A stretch of 64,000 nt of DNA from Bacillus sp. FJAT-18017 (GCF_001278805.1 NZ_CP012602.1:2944001-3008000), one strand, 5' to 3'; shown: positions 42,498 through 52,591, counted from the first letter of the stretch. The notes: a model not told the origin generated them from the sequence alone. Numbers and translations: made by a program.

Positions 42498-45245
42498 TCA
42501 GCCAGTATTCCTAAGTCCTGCAGCAATGCCGCTGATAGTCAATAGAATCTCATTCATCAACTCATCATCATTATGATCCTTCGCTCTCAATAGCTTAATC
42601 AGCTCTACCTGGAGGAAGTTAAGCGGGTCGATATAAGGATTACGTCTGCGTACAGATGCCTTGATGTTCGGTGAGTGATCAAGCAGTTCCGAATCTCCGG
42701 AAATTTGAAGCAGAATTCTTCGGGTCCGCTTGTATTCGTCTTTAATATTCCTGAAAATCCGATCCCCTGCTTCCTTATCATCGACGAGGGCGGCATATTC
42801 CCTTGCTGTCGTGATATCGGCCTTTGTCAGGGCCATTTGCAGATTGTCGATAGTCGAACGGAAGAATGGCCACTTTTCGTACATTTCCTGAAGCAGTGCC
42901 ATATTCTCCTCGCCTGCCTCGGCAAAGCTTTCAAGGCCGGTCCCTGCCGCATACCATCCAGGAAGCAGCTGCCTGCTTTGAGTCCAGGCGAATACCCAGG
43001 GAATCGCACGAAGATTTTCGAATTTCTGGGAATTCTTCCTTGCCATCGGACGCGAACCAATATTCAGTTCACCTATCTCATTCAACGGCGTTGCCTGGTT
43101 AAAATAAGTCAGGAAGTCTTGATCCTCGAATACCAGTGATTGGTACTTAGCGAGTGACGCCGCGGAAATTTCCTCGATTGCCACAACAAAACGCGGGTCC
43201 CGGAAATCCTGTTCAGACTCTTTTGATACATGAGTCGCCACCTGCAGCATTGTTGAAGTTGCCTGTTCAAGGCTTCGGTAGGCGATATCCTCAAGGAGAT
43301 AGCGGGATGAAAGAACTTCACCCTGCTCTGTAATTTTAATGCCATCACCAAACGTTTCCGCCGGCTGCGACAAGAGGCTCCGATTCAATGGACCGCCGCC
43401 GCGCCCTAGCGAACCGCCGCGGCCGTGGAAGAACTTAAGACCGACATTGTATTTCTTCGCCATCTCATGAATTTCCAACTGTGCTTTGTACAGCTTCCAG
43501 TTCGCCGTCATGGTGCCGCCGTCCTTGCTTCCGTCCGAGTAACCAAGCATAATTTCCTGGCGGTCGCCAAGCTTTCTTAAATGCTCTCGATATAAAGGTA
43601 TGTTGAAAAGAGTTTCCATGATTTTCGGTCCGGCTGTCAGGTCATCAATTGTTTCAAGAAGCGGTGCTACATTCAAATCCGATTCAACCGACCCATCTAC
43701 ATGGAGCCTGTAAATGCCCGCTTCTTTTGCTAAAAGCAGTACTTCAAGCAGGTCGCTGACAGACTCTGTCATACTAATTAAATAAACCGAAATCGACTGT
43801 CTGCCGAACTCCTGATGAGCTTCACGGATTAGCTGGAAAACACGGATCATTTCCTGTGTTTCAGGTGAATAATCCTCATGCAGAAGGAGCACCGGCCTTG
43901 GGTCCTGAAGCAAATTCAAAAGGATTTCCTGCTTTTTCTCCTCTGGCAGGCTCCGATAATCCTCGGCAATCCGGACCTTGCGCAAAATCTCAGTTATTGC
44001 GGCCTCATGTTCGCCGCTATGATTGCGGATGTCGAGAGTCGCAAGATGAAATCCAAACAGATTTACCTGGCGGATTAATTTTTCAAGCATCTTTAGCTCG
44101 CGGTTTGCCGGATGGTGGGTATATACACTGCGGCGGACGATTTCGAGATCTTCGAGAAGTTCCTCGGGTCCATTGTACCCAACCTCACTTTGCCCTACCT
44201 GCTTTACTCGCTCAATCATAACAGCGAATTTGCGGCGGTATTGTTCCTCTTCCACAGTCCATCGCTTTTCTTCCGGCAAAAATAACTGCTCGTCCCGCTT
44301 TACTGACTCAATCAATTCATCACTGATCTCTGCTCTTGATGTAGCATGACTAAACCGTCTCATCAGTTCCACTAGTACATTCCGATACTTTTTCAAAACA
44401 AGCTTGCGCTGGCGTATCAAGGTTTCCCATGTCACTTCCGCAGTTACATGAGGATTGCCATCCCGGTCGCCGCCAATCCATGACCCAAACCTAAGGAATG
44501 TCGGCACCTTCCACTTTTCACCAGGATAATAGTGGACAAGGCACTCCTCGACCTCCTGATGAATATCAGGCAGTACATCAAAGAGGGTTTGATCGAAGTA
44601 ATAAAGGCCATTCCGCACTTCATCGATGACCGTCGGTTTTCTGTCACGCAGTTCATCTGTCTGCCAAAGAGCTGCTACTTCATTAAAAAGGCTCTCTTCG
44701 ATTTTCGTACGTTCTTTTCTTGATAAAAGAGGATTATCGAGACTTTTTAATAAATCAGCAATCCGCTTCTGAATCTCTAGGACAGAACGCTTCGTCGCTT
44801 CAGTGGGATGCGCTGTGATGACCAGTTCAAGCGACAATTCAGCAAGCACATTACGGATGATTTCGGGATCAATCTCATTTTCCTTTAAAGAAAGGATTGC
44901 CCGGTCAATTGAACCCGGCTGCTTATCAGCATCCTCATTTAACTGATATTCCCGCCGCCTGCGAATTCGGTGGTTTTGCTCTGCGGCATTGATTAAATGG
45001 AAGTAGGTCGCAAATGCCCGTATCACTTGTCTCCTAAGGTTTGGATCAAGGTTTGCGATTTCCTGCTTAAGTTCATCGTAAATGCTTTTATTAAAATCTT
45101 CACGGAGGTCCTTGCACATCAGCCTGAGTTTTTCGACCGTTTGAAAAAGTGCCTCTCCTCCATTGAATGTAAGGATTTCCCCCAGGATATTACCTAGCAT
45201 TTTCACATCCCGCCTAAGCGGAAACATGCTGTCATTCGTTGCCAT
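42498..45245 (-). CDS. ppc: Phosphoenolpyruvate carboxylase
   Basis: 915 aa anaplerotic enzyme that makes oxaloacetate from PEP and bicarbonate. The first catalytic His is in V-I-T-A-H-P-T-E-A, the K-loop in G-Y-S-D-G-S-K-D-G-G, and the second active-site motif in F-F-H-G-R-G-G-S-L-G-R-G-G-G. AAGGTGAG lies before the ATG at 45243-45245, so the 51 extra residues of the open frame were trimmed. B. subtilis itself uses pyruvate carboxylase and lacks ppc, so this marks a different genus. Confidence 0.95.
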   Translation of the reverse strand: MATNDSMFPLRRDVKMLGNILGEILTFNGGEALFQTVEKLRLMCKDLREDFNKSIYDELKQEIANLDPNLRRQVIRAFATYFHLINAAEQNHRIRRRREYQLNEDADKQPGSIDRAILSLKENEIDPEIIRNVLAELSLELVITAHPTEATKRSVLEIQKRIADLLKSLDNPLLSRKERTKIEESLFNEVAALWQTDELRDRKPTVIDEVRNGLYYFDQTLFDVLPDIHQEVEECLVHYYPGEKWKVPTFLRFGSWIGGDRDGNPHVTAEVTWETLIRQRKLVLKKYRNVLVELMRRFSHATSRAEISDELIESVKRDEQLFLPEEKRWTVEEEQYRRKFAVMIERVKQVGQSEVGYNGPEELLEDLEIVRRSVYTHHPANRELKMLEKLIRQVNLFGFHLATLDIRNHSGEHEAAITEILRKVRIAEDYRSLPEEKKQEILLNLLQDPRPVLLLHEDYSPETQEMIRVFQLIREAHQEFGRQSISVYLISMTESVSDLLEVLLLAKEAGIYRLHVDGSVESDLNVAPLLETIDDLTAGPKIMETLFNIPLYREHLRKLGDRQEIMLGYSDGSKDGGTMTANWKLYKAQLEIHEMAKKYNVGLKFFHGRGGSLGRGGGPLNRSLLSQPAETFGDGIKITEQGEVLSSRYLLEDIAYRSLEQATSTMLQVATHVSKESEQDFRDPRFVVAIEEISAASLAKYQSLVFEDQDFLTYFNQATPLNEIGELNIGSRPMARKNSQKFENLRAIPWVFAWTQSRQLLPGWYAAGTGLESFAEAGEENMALLQEMYEKWPFFRSTIDNLQMALTKADITTAREYAALVDDKEAGDRIFRNIKDEYKRTRRILLQISGDSELLDHSPNIKASVRRRNPYIDPLNFLQVELIKLLRAKDHNDDELMNEILLTISGIAAGLRNTG

Positions 45246-45466
45246 TGACTCACCTTCCCAACACATTTCTATAAATTTTCTTATTACTATAACACGAAAC
45301 CTTCCCGTCTGTATATTTTCGTATTTTATAATAAATTTACCATTCGGAATATTGCGCTTACTAAGAGCCGCTGGAAATTGTCTTTTTATCCTAACCAAAA
45401 ATTGCTCCGTTTAGTGGAAATGTTGTACATTAAGTTCGAAACCCAAACTATTTTCTGGAGGAAAAA

Positions 45467-46414
45467 ATGATGCAGTATCGCAGATTAGGGAAAACCGGTT
45501 TAAAGGTTAGCGAAATCTCGCTCGGCAGCTGGCTCACCTACGGAGGCTATGTTGAGGGCCAAAAGGCCGAGGCCTCGATTGATAAAGCCTACGAGCTTGG
45601 CATTAATTTCTTTGACACAGCCAATGTATACATAAAAGGTGAAGCTGAAATCGTCGTCGGAAAGGCGCTCAGTAAATACCCGCGTGAATCTTATGTGCTT
45701 GCCACAAAGGTTTTCGGCAAAATGGGCGAAGGACCAAACGACAAAGGCCTCTCCCGCAAGCATATTACCGAACAAGCAAATGCAAGCCTGAAGCGGCTCG
45801 GAACCGACTATGTTGATCTCTATTACTGCCACCGCTACGACCCTGAAACACCGCTTGAGGAAACGTTGCGCGCGCTCGATGACCTCGTGCGCCAGGGAAA
45901 AGTTCTCTATATCGGCGTTAGTGAATGGACAGCCGAGCAAATCACTGACGCCGTACACCTTGCCGATAAAAAGCTTCTTGACAGAATCGTTGTCAACCAG
46001 CCGCGATACAGTATGCTTCAGCGCTATATCGAAGAAAGCATCCTGCCCGTAAGCGAAAAACACGGCATTGGCCAGGTAGTCTTCTCCCCGCTTGCTCAGG
46101 GTGTCCTGACCGGCAAATACCAGCACGGACAAGTTGCACCTCCGGGCAGCCGCGCTTCCGTAGAGGGATACGAGTCTCTGTTCGGCCTATTAACTTCCGA
46201 AAACCTAAACAAAGTCAATCAGCTAAAGTCGGTCGCGAACGATCAAGATTTAACACTGTCCCAACTCGCCCTAGCCTGGGTTTTGCGCCAGCCTGGAGTA
46301 TCAAGCGCACTTATTGGAGCAAGCCGCCCCGAGCAAGTCGAAGAAAACGTCAAAGCCAGCGGTGTCAAGCTGGATTCAGAAACAGTAGCGAGAATTGAAG
46401 ACATATTACGCTAA
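45467..46414 (+). CDS. Aldo/keto reductase, Kv-beta-like
   Basis: 315 aa TIM-barrel NADPH oxidoreductase. The catalytic residues are visible: D-T-A-N-V-Y (Asp and Tyr), K-V-F-G near residue 84 and the His in C-H-R-Y-D. The length and sequence place it in the voltage-channel beta-subunit/YajO-like group. Substrate unknown. GGAGG precedes the first ATG; the second codon is also ATG. Divergent from ppc. Confidence 0.85.
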   Translation: MMQYRRLGKTGLKVSEISLGSWLTYGGYVEGQKAEASIDKAYELGINFFDTANVYIKGEAEIVVGKALSKYPRESYVLATKVFGKMGEGPNDKGLSRKHITEQANASLKRLGTDYVDLYYCHRYDPETPLEETLRALDDLVRQGKVLYIGVSEWTAEQITDAVHLADKKLLDRIVVNQPRYSMLQRYIEESILPVSEKHGIGQVVFSPLAQGVLTGKYQHGQVAPPGSRASVEGYESLFGLLTSENLNKVNQLKSVANDQDLTLSQLALAWVLRQPGVSSALIGASRPEQVEENVKASGVKLDSETVARIEDILR

Positions 46415-46561
46415 TGCTTTTTTTGAAAAATTGGCTGTTGCCCTCGAGAAAGTAGCTCATGCCTACAACCAAGGTTTAATTTCCACCCATTTAACAAAAG
46501 ATAACCTAAAGGCTATTGATGAAGCCTTCGTTTCACAAAATCCTGCACCCGAGGTGAATCG

Positions 46562-46715
46562 AATGAGCTACAGGAACATGCTAGACCCACGTTCAGGGCT
46601 TTTTCACCACGCAAATGCACGCCGGAAGCACACCAAATCGCAGCTTAACGGAGAAACGCGCATGTCTCAAACAGAGATTATCCTAAGGAGCAACGCTAAA
46701 GCGCACCGCTGGTAA
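46562..46715 (+). CDS. Possible small protein
   Basis: GAGGTG precedes an ATG at 46562, giving about 50 basic residues (A-R-R-K-H-T-K-S-Q, R-S-N-A-K-A-H-R-W). The same frame is open back to 46395. No family recognised; it could be spurious. A terminator follows 20 bp later, which gives mild support. Confidence 0.3.
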
Positions 46716-46739
46716 TCACTGGGCAGGTGAAACGAAAGG

Positions 46740-46772
46740 AGCGGCATCCTTCAAGGGGTGCCGCTTCTTTTT
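46740..46772 (+). terminator. Rho-independent terminator
   Basis: Arms GCGGCATCC (46741-46749) and GGGTGCCGC (46756-46764, with G-T pairs), followed by TTCTTTTT. Confidence 0.8.
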
Positions 46773-46936
46773 AACGTTTTATATATTTTGATAACCCCCG
46801 TAATAATTGTAAATACTTCCGATATAAGTAGTAATAGTCGAGGCTGCATCCAATACCTGAATGGTTCCTCATCCCCTCCTGTATAAGGTTTAATCTCCAA
46901 AAAACCAAGTGTCATTAACGCACTTTCTATCCACAC
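46751..46936 (-). CDS. Possible small membrane protein
   Basis: 61 aa open frame with a hydrophobic stretch (L-L-L-L-I-S-E-V-F-T-I-I-T-G-V-I) and basic end, but no ribosome site at its start. Its end overlaps the terminator. Weak candidate, unrecognised. Confidence 0.25.
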   Translation of the reverse strand: MWIESALMTLGFLEIKPYTGGDEEPFRYWMQPRLLLLISEVFTIITGVIKIYKTLKRSGTP

Positions 46937-47005
46937 TTTTGTGTTTTTTCGCTCGTTTTGGTATCCTTCTGCTATACGACTTTAGTGAATGAAGGTAGAT
47001 TTTTT

Positions 47006-49108
47006 ATGATAAAAGAAAAATTGATTGCCCTTTGGGATTGGATAAAGCGGTTCTGGAAAAGGAAGCATTTAACACAGATTCTTCTCCTTATTGGACTCAT
47101 AACAATATTACTAACTATTTTGTTTTTCGCTTTCCTGGCCAGCCGCGCGAATGTTGAATCGCTTAAGGAAGGTTTGAGCCAGTCGACCGTCATTTACGAC
47201 GGAAATGGAAAGAAAGCGGCGCAAATTACCGCAAACCGCGTTGGGGGTACTAAAATTGAGGAAATCCCCCAGCATGTAAAGGATGCTGTTCTTTCAATTG
47301 AAGATGAAAGGTTTTATCAGCATAACGGTTTTGATATAAAAGGAATAGCGCGTGCGTTCTTTGGAAACCTGTTCGCAGGCCAGATAACGGGCGGCGGCAG
47401 CACAATCACCCAGCAGCTCGCCAAAAACGCACTCCTCTCACCTGAACAGACGTATAGAAGGAAGGCTGAAGAACTCTTCCTGGCAGCTGAGCTTGAAGAT
47501 GCCTATAAAAAAGATGAAATCCTTGAAATGTATCTGAACCAGGTTTATTTCGGAAGCGGAGCCTATGGAATCGGCTCGGCAGCCAAGAAATACTTCAATA
47601 AGGATATTAGCGAAGTAACAATCAGCGAAGGAGCTGTACTGGCTGGCCTGCTTAAAGCACCTTCGGCCTATGACCCGTTCAGGAATTACGACCGAGCCTT
47701 GGATCGCCGGAATATTGTTCTTGGGAAGATGAAGGAACTAAAAAAGATTTCGAATACGGAACACAAGCAGGCAGTTTCCGAAAAAATAAACTTAAATGAT
47801 GGCGGAGGAACACCAGTTGAACGGAAGTTCCCTTATTATGTTGACGCAGTCCTTGATGAGGCTGTCAAAAAATACGGCCTTACACAGGATGAAATTTTAA
47901 CAAGAGGCTATCGCATTTATACTCAAATGAATCCAGACTTGCAGACCGCACTAGAGAATGTTTATAAACGAGACTGGCTGTTCCCGCGCGGGAGGGGCGG
48001 CGAGATTGTCCAGAGCGGGGCCGTTCTAGTATCGCCAAAAACAGGCGGAGTTCTGGCTGTTGTCGGCGGGCGCGGCGAGCATGTTTTCCGTGGCTTCAAT
48101 CGCGCGACCCAATTGAAAGCACAGCCAGGTTCAACGATGAAACCTCTTGCTGTCTACACACCTGCTCTGGAGGAAGGCTACTCGGCAGATTCTGAACTTA
48201 TGGACGAACCGATGGCATTCGGGGATTACAAACCGGAAAACGCTACGAGGACTTTTCTAGGCAAAGTTCCGCTGTATGAAGTGGTTGAAAAGTCGCTCAA
48301 TGTGCCAACCGTCTGGCTTCTGAACGAAATCGGGGTTTCCAGAGGTGCGGAAACAGCGGAGAAATTCGGTATTCCAATTCAAAAGGAAGACAGGAACCTT
48401 GCACTCGCGCTTGGCGGCATGCACCATGGCATATCCCCTCTCCAGCTTGCATCAGCCTATTCTGCACTTGCGAATGGCGGCGAGCGGAATGAAAGCCATT
48501 TTATTACGAAAATCGTCGGTCCGACTGGGAACGAAATTGCCAGTCACGATGAGAAGTCAGTAAAGGTAACTTCAAGAGGAACAGCCCGTGAGATGACCTC
48601 AATGCTGCTTCGAGTGGTTGAAAAAGGAACTGGAAGGTCTGCGCGTGTGCAGGGTCTTGATATCGCCGGTAAAACTGGTTCTACCCAGCTTCCGTATGCC
48701 GACATTAATGGTATAAAGGACCAGTGGTTTGCTGGCTATACACCTGAAGTTGCAGGTGCCATCTGGCTTGGCTATGACCGTACCGACCGTGAGCATTACT
48801 TGACTACTGGTTCATCACAAGGCGCAGCGCCTCTCTTCGGTGCAATAATGAAGGAGGCAAAGCCCTTTTTAGAAGAAGAATCCTTTGGTATAAATACTGC
48901 TGGCGAAAAAGCTGATCCTTTGATATCAACTGGAGATTTTCTCGAAAAAACAGAAAAATTCAGAGAAGAAGTCAGCAAAACCGCTGAAGCTGCGGAAGAA
49001 ACTATCAAGGAAAAAGCGCCTGAATGGAGAGAAGCAATCGGACGTGGTGTGGACTCAGTCGTCGAAGGCTTCGGGAGGCTGGCGGATAAAATCAAGGAGC
49101 TCCAATAG
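47006..49108 (+). CDS. Class A penicillin-binding protein (bifunctional transglycosylase/transpeptidase)
   Basis: 700 aa. A basic cytoplasmic tail, one membrane helix (about 24-45), a GT51 domain (catalytic Glu in S-I-E-D-E-R-F, residue 99; then G-G-G-S-T-I-T-Q-Q), and a transpeptidase domain (S-T-M-K, Ser 376; later S-L-N and K-T-G-S). The C-terminal tail is helical and Ala/Glu/Lys-rich. AAGGTAG lies before ATG 47006, so 16 residues of the open frame were removed. It makes and crosslinks glycan strands. Confidence 0.9.
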   Translation: MIKEKLIALWDWIKRFWKRKHLTQILLLIGLITILLTILFFAFLASRANVESLKEGLSQSTVIYDGNGKKAAQITANRVGGTKIEEIPQHVKDAVLSIEDERFYQHNGFDIKGIARAFFGNLFAGQITGGGSTITQQLAKNALLSPEQTYRRKAEELFLAAELEDAYKKDEILEMYLNQVYFGSGAYGIGSAAKKYFNKDISEVTISEGAVLAGLLKAPSAYDPFRNYDRALDRRNIVLGKMKELKKISNTEHKQAVSEKINLNDGGGTPVERKFPYYVDAVLDEAVKKYGLTQDEILTRGYRIYTQMNPDLQTALENVYKRDWLFPRGRGGEIVQSGAVLVSPKTGGVLAVVGGRGEHVFRGFNRATQLKAQPGSTMKPLAVYTPALEEGYSADSELMDEPMAFGDYKPENATRTFLGKVPLYEVVEKSLNVPTVWLLNEIGVSRGAETAEKFGIPIQKEDRNLALALGGMHHGISPLQLASAYSALANGGERNESHFITKIVGPTGNEIASHDEKSVKVTSRGTAREMTSMLLRVVEKGTGRSARVQGLDIAGKTGSTQLPYADINGIKDQWFAGYTPEVAGAIWLGYDRTDREHYLTTGSSQGAAPLFGAIMKEAKPFLEEESFGINTAGEKADPLISTGDFLEKTEKFREEVSKTAEAAEETIKEKAPEWREAIGRGVDSVVEGFGRLADKIKELQ

Positions 49109-49132
49109 AAATGATTAAGTGATTTTGAATAC

Positions 49133-49169
49133 TAAAAAAGCTCATCCCTTAATGGGACGAGCTTTTTTT
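49133..49169. terminator. Bidirectional terminator
   Basis: AAAAAAGCTC...TCCC/GGGA...GAGCTTTTTTT, T-rich on both strands. It ends the class A PBP gene on the plus strand and overlaps the end of the minus-strand gene at 49149. Confidence 0.9.
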
Positions 49170-49550
49170 GTGCCGTTTGATTGTAGTTACGATATGCTTT
49201 AGTCCTTCGACAGGCTGCTTGAATGAAATTTTTCTGATTTCGGTTTTCTTTGTTTCGTTGCGGCGGGCCTCAAGTTTTACTTCAATATACTTATAAGCCT
49301 TATCGATTCTCAACACTTTTACCAAAACAAGCAAAAGGTAAAAGAACGAACGGATTGCTCCCTGAGCTAATCTATAAAATATATTCGGTTTCTGAACCTG
49401 TTCGGTTCCAACAACAGTTGTTTCAATCTCAGATGTGTCTTCCTGGCTGATCCATTTGTCGTAAAGCCGATTTCTCCAAAAATATTGGCCTACTTCTTCA
49501 ATTAGGATCAATACGAGCAACACTCCAATTGCAACAGCCGCCCACTCCAT
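49149..49550 (-). CDS. Hypothetical membrane-anchored protein
   Basis: 133 aa. N-terminal membrane helix (A-V-A-I-G-V-L-L-V-L-I-L-I), an acidic stretch (about 35-55), a second hydrophobic segment (F-F-Y-L-L-L-V-L-V) and a basic C-terminus. AAAGGGG is eight bases before the ATG at 49548-49550, preferred over a GTG two codons upstream. Family not recognised. Convergent with the PBP gene, sharing the terminator. Confidence 0.65.
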   Translation of the reverse strand: MEWAAVAIGVLLVLILIEEVGQYFWRNRLYDKWISQEDTSEIETTVVGTEQVQKPNIFYRLAQGAIRSFFYLLLVLVKVLRIDKAYKYIEVKLEARRNETKKTEIRKISFKQPVEGLKHIVTTIKRHKKSSSH

Positions 49551-49675
49551 AGACACATCCCCTTTTTCAACAGTTTATGTTCCTACCTTTCCCTTTACCT
49601 CTGATTGGAAAAATTAAACTGATTAATTGGGATATTATTTCTTTTTTAAAAAAACATCAAAACAAAACAACCAAC

Positions 49676-50554
49676 TCAGCCCATATATTGAAAACTTGGC
49701 AAGCCTTTTGTAGCGGTCCTCACTTTGAAAACTCCTCCGGCATTCGGGTACTTCTTCAATTCTTCTTCAGACATTCCATCGCGGGCAGTTGTCACATATA
49801 AATCCAAAAGGTCTTCCCCGCCAAATGCACACGACGTCACATTTTGTGCCGGGATTTCAACTTCGGTCACCAAATTTCCAGTTGCCGGGTTCCAGCACGA
49901 TACCTTTCCTCCGCCCCAGTGAGCAATCCAGAGGCGGCCCTCGCTGTCAATCGTCATACCGTCAGGGAAGCCCTCCCCTTCCGGAATGGTTACCGCTATC
50001 TCGGGATTGCGAATGCTGCCCGTTTCAAGGTCATATTCAAATCGAACGACATTTCGTGTTGGCGTATCGATGAAATACATAAACCTATGGTCAGGCGACC
50101 AGGCGAGGCCATTTGATATGCCAAGTCCATCAAGCTTCTTAGTAAGAATGCCATCGGTTTCCAGGCAATAAAGCGACCCCTGGCCTTCCTTGCCGCTCAT
50201 ACTCATCGTCCCAACCCAAAACCTTCCCATCGGGTCGCATTTCCCATCGTTAAAACGAATATCCGGGTTATCACCCTCAGGATTGATAATTAAATCAAAG
50301 CTTTCCAGTTCGAGATCAACATAATACAAGCCGTTTTCAAGCGCGGCGACGGCTCCTCCGGATTCCCTCGGTACAATTGCGCCAATACGCTGTCCTGCTT
50401 CAATGGTCCGGCGCTCCCCGCTTTCAAGGTTGAAGCTATGAATCATCTTTCCTTCAATATCAACCCAATACAATTCACCGGTTTTTTTATCCCAGCTCGG
50501 CCCCTCACCAAGCACCGACTTTGAATCTATAAAAAGTTCCACATCTCCAATCAT
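49676..50554 (-). CDS. SMP-30/gluconolactonase/LRE family protein
   Basis: 292 aa six-bladed beta-propeller. The metal site is set by G-E-G-P-S-W near the start, the central N-x-D strand (F-N-D-G-K-C-D-P) and S-N-G-L-A-W-S-P-D. Relatives hydrolyse sugar lactones (gluconolactone) or other lactones. GGAGG is six bases before the second of two adjacent ATGs, which was chosen. No sugar gene adjoins it. Confidence 0.85.
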   Translation of the reverse strand: MIGDVELFIDSKSVLGEGPSWDKKTGELYWVDIEGKMIHSFNLESGERRTIEAGQRIGAIVPRESGGAVAALENGLYYVDLELESFDLIINPEGDNPDIRFNDGKCDPMGRFWVGTMSMSGKEGQGSLYCLETDGILTKKLDGLGISNGLAWSPDHRFMYFIDTPTRNVVRFEYDLETGSIRNPEIAVTIPEGEGFPDGMTIDSEGRLWIAHWGGGKVSCWNPATGNLVTEVEIPAQNVTSCAFGGEDLLDLYVTTARDGMSEEELKKYPNAGGVFKVRTATKGLPSFQYMG

Positions 50555-50627
50555 CATGACCCTCCTCATTCAATACGTCCTACCTGATTTTAACCTTTAA
50601 AAGACATAAGCAAACCTTCTCTATATC

Positions 50628-50661
50628 GAAAAACTGCCAGGCATCATCTGCCCGGCAGTTT
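50628..50661 (-). terminator. Rho-independent terminator
   Basis: On the minus strand arms AACTGCCGGGC / GCCTGGCAGTT with a 7-base loop, then TTTCG. It follows the frameshifted small protein gene at 50672. Confidence 0.8.
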
Positions 50662-50671
50662 GTAAGAATCT

Positions 50672-50900
50672 TTAATCATCCATTGCCACATGTTCTTCAA
50701 GCTCCTCATAACAATTAAGAAACTTCGCGTTGACCGGGACTTCATATGTGCTTACACTAATTTGATGCACATCTAAACGATACGCCTTAATAGCTCCCTG
50801 AAAAATCCAACAGAGTAATATGTGTTGCCTGATAGTAGACCATGATGGCGGCAATTACGATAAGAGCCACTACTACGTATTTCCACTTTTTTACTAGCAT
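50672..50900 (-). pseudogene. Small membrane-anchored protein gene with a one-base insertion
   Basis: GGAGGAG precedes ATG 50898-50900. The first frame gives a basic start and membrane helix (K-K-W-K-Y-V-V-V-A-L-I-V-I), then L-L-D-F-S-G and a stop five codons on. A second frame begins sensibly at the same place: G-A-I-K-A-Y-R-L-D-V-H-Q-I to TAA at 50672. Removing one G from the GGG at 50796-50798 (C run on the plus strand) joins them into a 75-aa protein, and a terminator follows. Family not recognised. Confidence 0.65.
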
Positions 50901-51046
50901 TTCGGTCTCCTCCCCATGGACCCTGTTTTCTTCTTCTAACTTCCCATGTACTGTGTATCTTCATTATAATCCGAAAATCGAAGTCCCCCTTATGCGATTT
51001 ATGTCAGGAATGCAAACGATTTTTGACCAATTTGTCAAAATTTTTT

Positions 51047-51060
51047 GGTAACCGCTTTCA
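51047..51060 (+). promoter_or_regulatory. Candidate CcpA catabolite-response (cre) site
   Basis: GGTAACCGCTTTCA matches 13 of 14 positions of the Bacillus cre consensus TGWAANCGNTNWCA (first base differs). It lies 77 bp before the alpha-amylase start, where repression of a starch gene would be expected. Binding is inferred. Confidence 0.5.
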
Positions 51061-51136
51061 AAGGGTTGAGTTTGGTTTCATTTGGGTAAAAGACATTGTT
51101 AACAGTATGTATAGCTTATAACGGGGAAGGATTTGC

Positions 51137-52591
51137 ATGATGAAAAAAAATAAGACGATGATGCAGTTTTTTGAATGGCATTTGGACGCAGATGGAGGCC
51201 ATTGGAAGCGCCTAAAAGAAATGGCTCCAGCTCTCACCCATATGGGGATTGATGCGGTTTGGATTCCTCCAGTTACCAAGGCAACAACAGCTCAAGATAA
51301 TGGCTACGCCCCCTATGACCTATACGACCTTGGTGAATTTGATCAAAAGGGCTCGGTACGGACAAAATACGGAACCAAGGATGAACTCCTCGAAGCAATC
51401 AAAGCCTGCCATGACCACGGTGTGGAAGTTTACATTGATGTTGTTATGAACCATAAAGCAGGTGCCGATGCGATGGAGAAATTCGAAGTTGTTGAAGTCG
51501 ACCAACTGAATCGGAACGAAGTCATCTCTGAACCGTTCGAAATACATGGCTGGACGCGCTTCGATTTTCAGGACAGAGCCGACAAATACTCCACCTTCAA
51601 GTGGAACTACACTCATTTCAACGGCACTGATTATGATGAAAAAACAGGACGAACCGGTATTTTCCGAATCCTCGGTGAAAATAAATCCTGGAGCGATCAT
51701 GTTGATGATGAATTTGGAAATTATGATTATTTGATGTTCGCTAACTATGATTATGACCATCAGGACGTCCATGATGAAATGATCAGCTGGGGCAAATGGC
51801 TTGCTGACATAACAAATTGTGATGGATACAGGCTGGACGCGATTAAGCACATTAACCATAAATTCATTAATGACTTTGTTCATACTTTGACAGAACACCG
51901 AGGCGAAGACTTCTACTTTGTCGGGGAATTCTGGAAACCAGACCTTGAGGCATGCCAGCAATACCTTGATATCGTCGACTTTAACATTGACCTATTCGAT
52001 GTTTCTCTACATTATAAATTGCACGCTGCATCAAAAGCTGGACGGGATTTCGATTTAACCACCATTTTCCACGATACGCTTGTCAATTCACACGGCACCC
52101 ATGCTGTCACATTTGTCGACAATCACGATTCTCAGCCCCATGAGGCGCTTGAATCCTGGGTCGAAGATTGGTTCAAACCAAGTGCCTATGCGCTCATTTT
52201 ACTCAGGCAGGACGGTTATCCGTGCGTATTTTACGGAGATTACTTTGGAATCGGCGGGCCAGAGCCAAAGCCAGGCATAAAAGAGTGCCTCAACGCCTTG
52301 CTCAAAGCAAGAAAAACAAAAGCATATGGCGATCAGGACGATTATTTCGATCATCCCAATACAATCGGCTGGGTCCGAAAAGGCACTGATGAAATCGAAA
52401 AGTCTGGTTGCGCAGTACTCATTTCAAATGGAGACGCTGGAGAAAAACGAATGTACGTCGGCGAGCACCGCGCAGGAGAAAATTGGCGTGATCTCACCGG
52501 GCACAGCCAGGATGAAATTACTATTGAAGAAGACGGCTGGGCCACTTTTACAGTAAACGCAGGCAGCCTTTCTGTCTGGGCCCTTTTGTGA
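51137..52591 (+). CDS. Cytoplasmic alpha-amylase (GH13)
   Basis: 484 aa. GH13 regions I-IV are present: D-V-V-M-N-H, G-Y-R-L-D-A-I-K-H (nucleophile Asp), V-G-E-F-W (acid Glu) and F-V-D-N-H-D. There is no signal peptide, so it should act on internal glycogen or maltodextrins rather than external starch. It resembles AmyS-type liquefying amylases in sequence, and intracellular E. coli AmyA in location. GGGAAGG precedes the ATG. A cre-like box lies upstream. Confidence 0.9.
   Translation: MMKKNKTMMQFFEWHLDADGGHWKRLKEMAPALTHMGIDAVWIPPVTKATTAQDNGYAPYDLYDLGEFDQKGSVRTKYGTKDELLEAIKACHDHGVEVYIDVVMNHKAGADAMEKFEVVEVDQLNRNEVISEPFEIHGWTRFDFQDRADKYSTFKWNYTHFNGTDYDEKTGRTGIFRILGENKSWSDHVDDEFGNYDYLMFANYDYDHQDVHDEMISWGKWLADITNCDGYRLDAIKHINHKFINDFVHTLTEHRGEDFYFVGEFWKPDLEACQQYLDIVDFNIDLFDVSLHYKLHAASKAGRDFDLTTIFHDTLVNSHGTHAVTFVDNHDSQPHEALESWVEDWFKPSAYALILLRQDGYPCVFYGDYFGIGGPEPKPGIKECLNALLKARKTKAYGDQDDYFDHPNTIGWVRKGTDEIEKSGCAVLISNGDAGEKRMYVGEHRAGENWRDLTGHSQDEITIEEDGWATFTVNAGSLSVWALL

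Noticed and set aside
42159..42545. Plus-strand frame with Y-G-H-F heptads
   Set aside because: Same reason: period of 21, no start signal, and it runs into the ppc terminator.
42498..45398. N-terminal extension of PEP carboxylase (51 residues)
   Set aside because: The extension lacks a ribosome site and is not part of the family; AAGGTGAG sits before the internal ATG.
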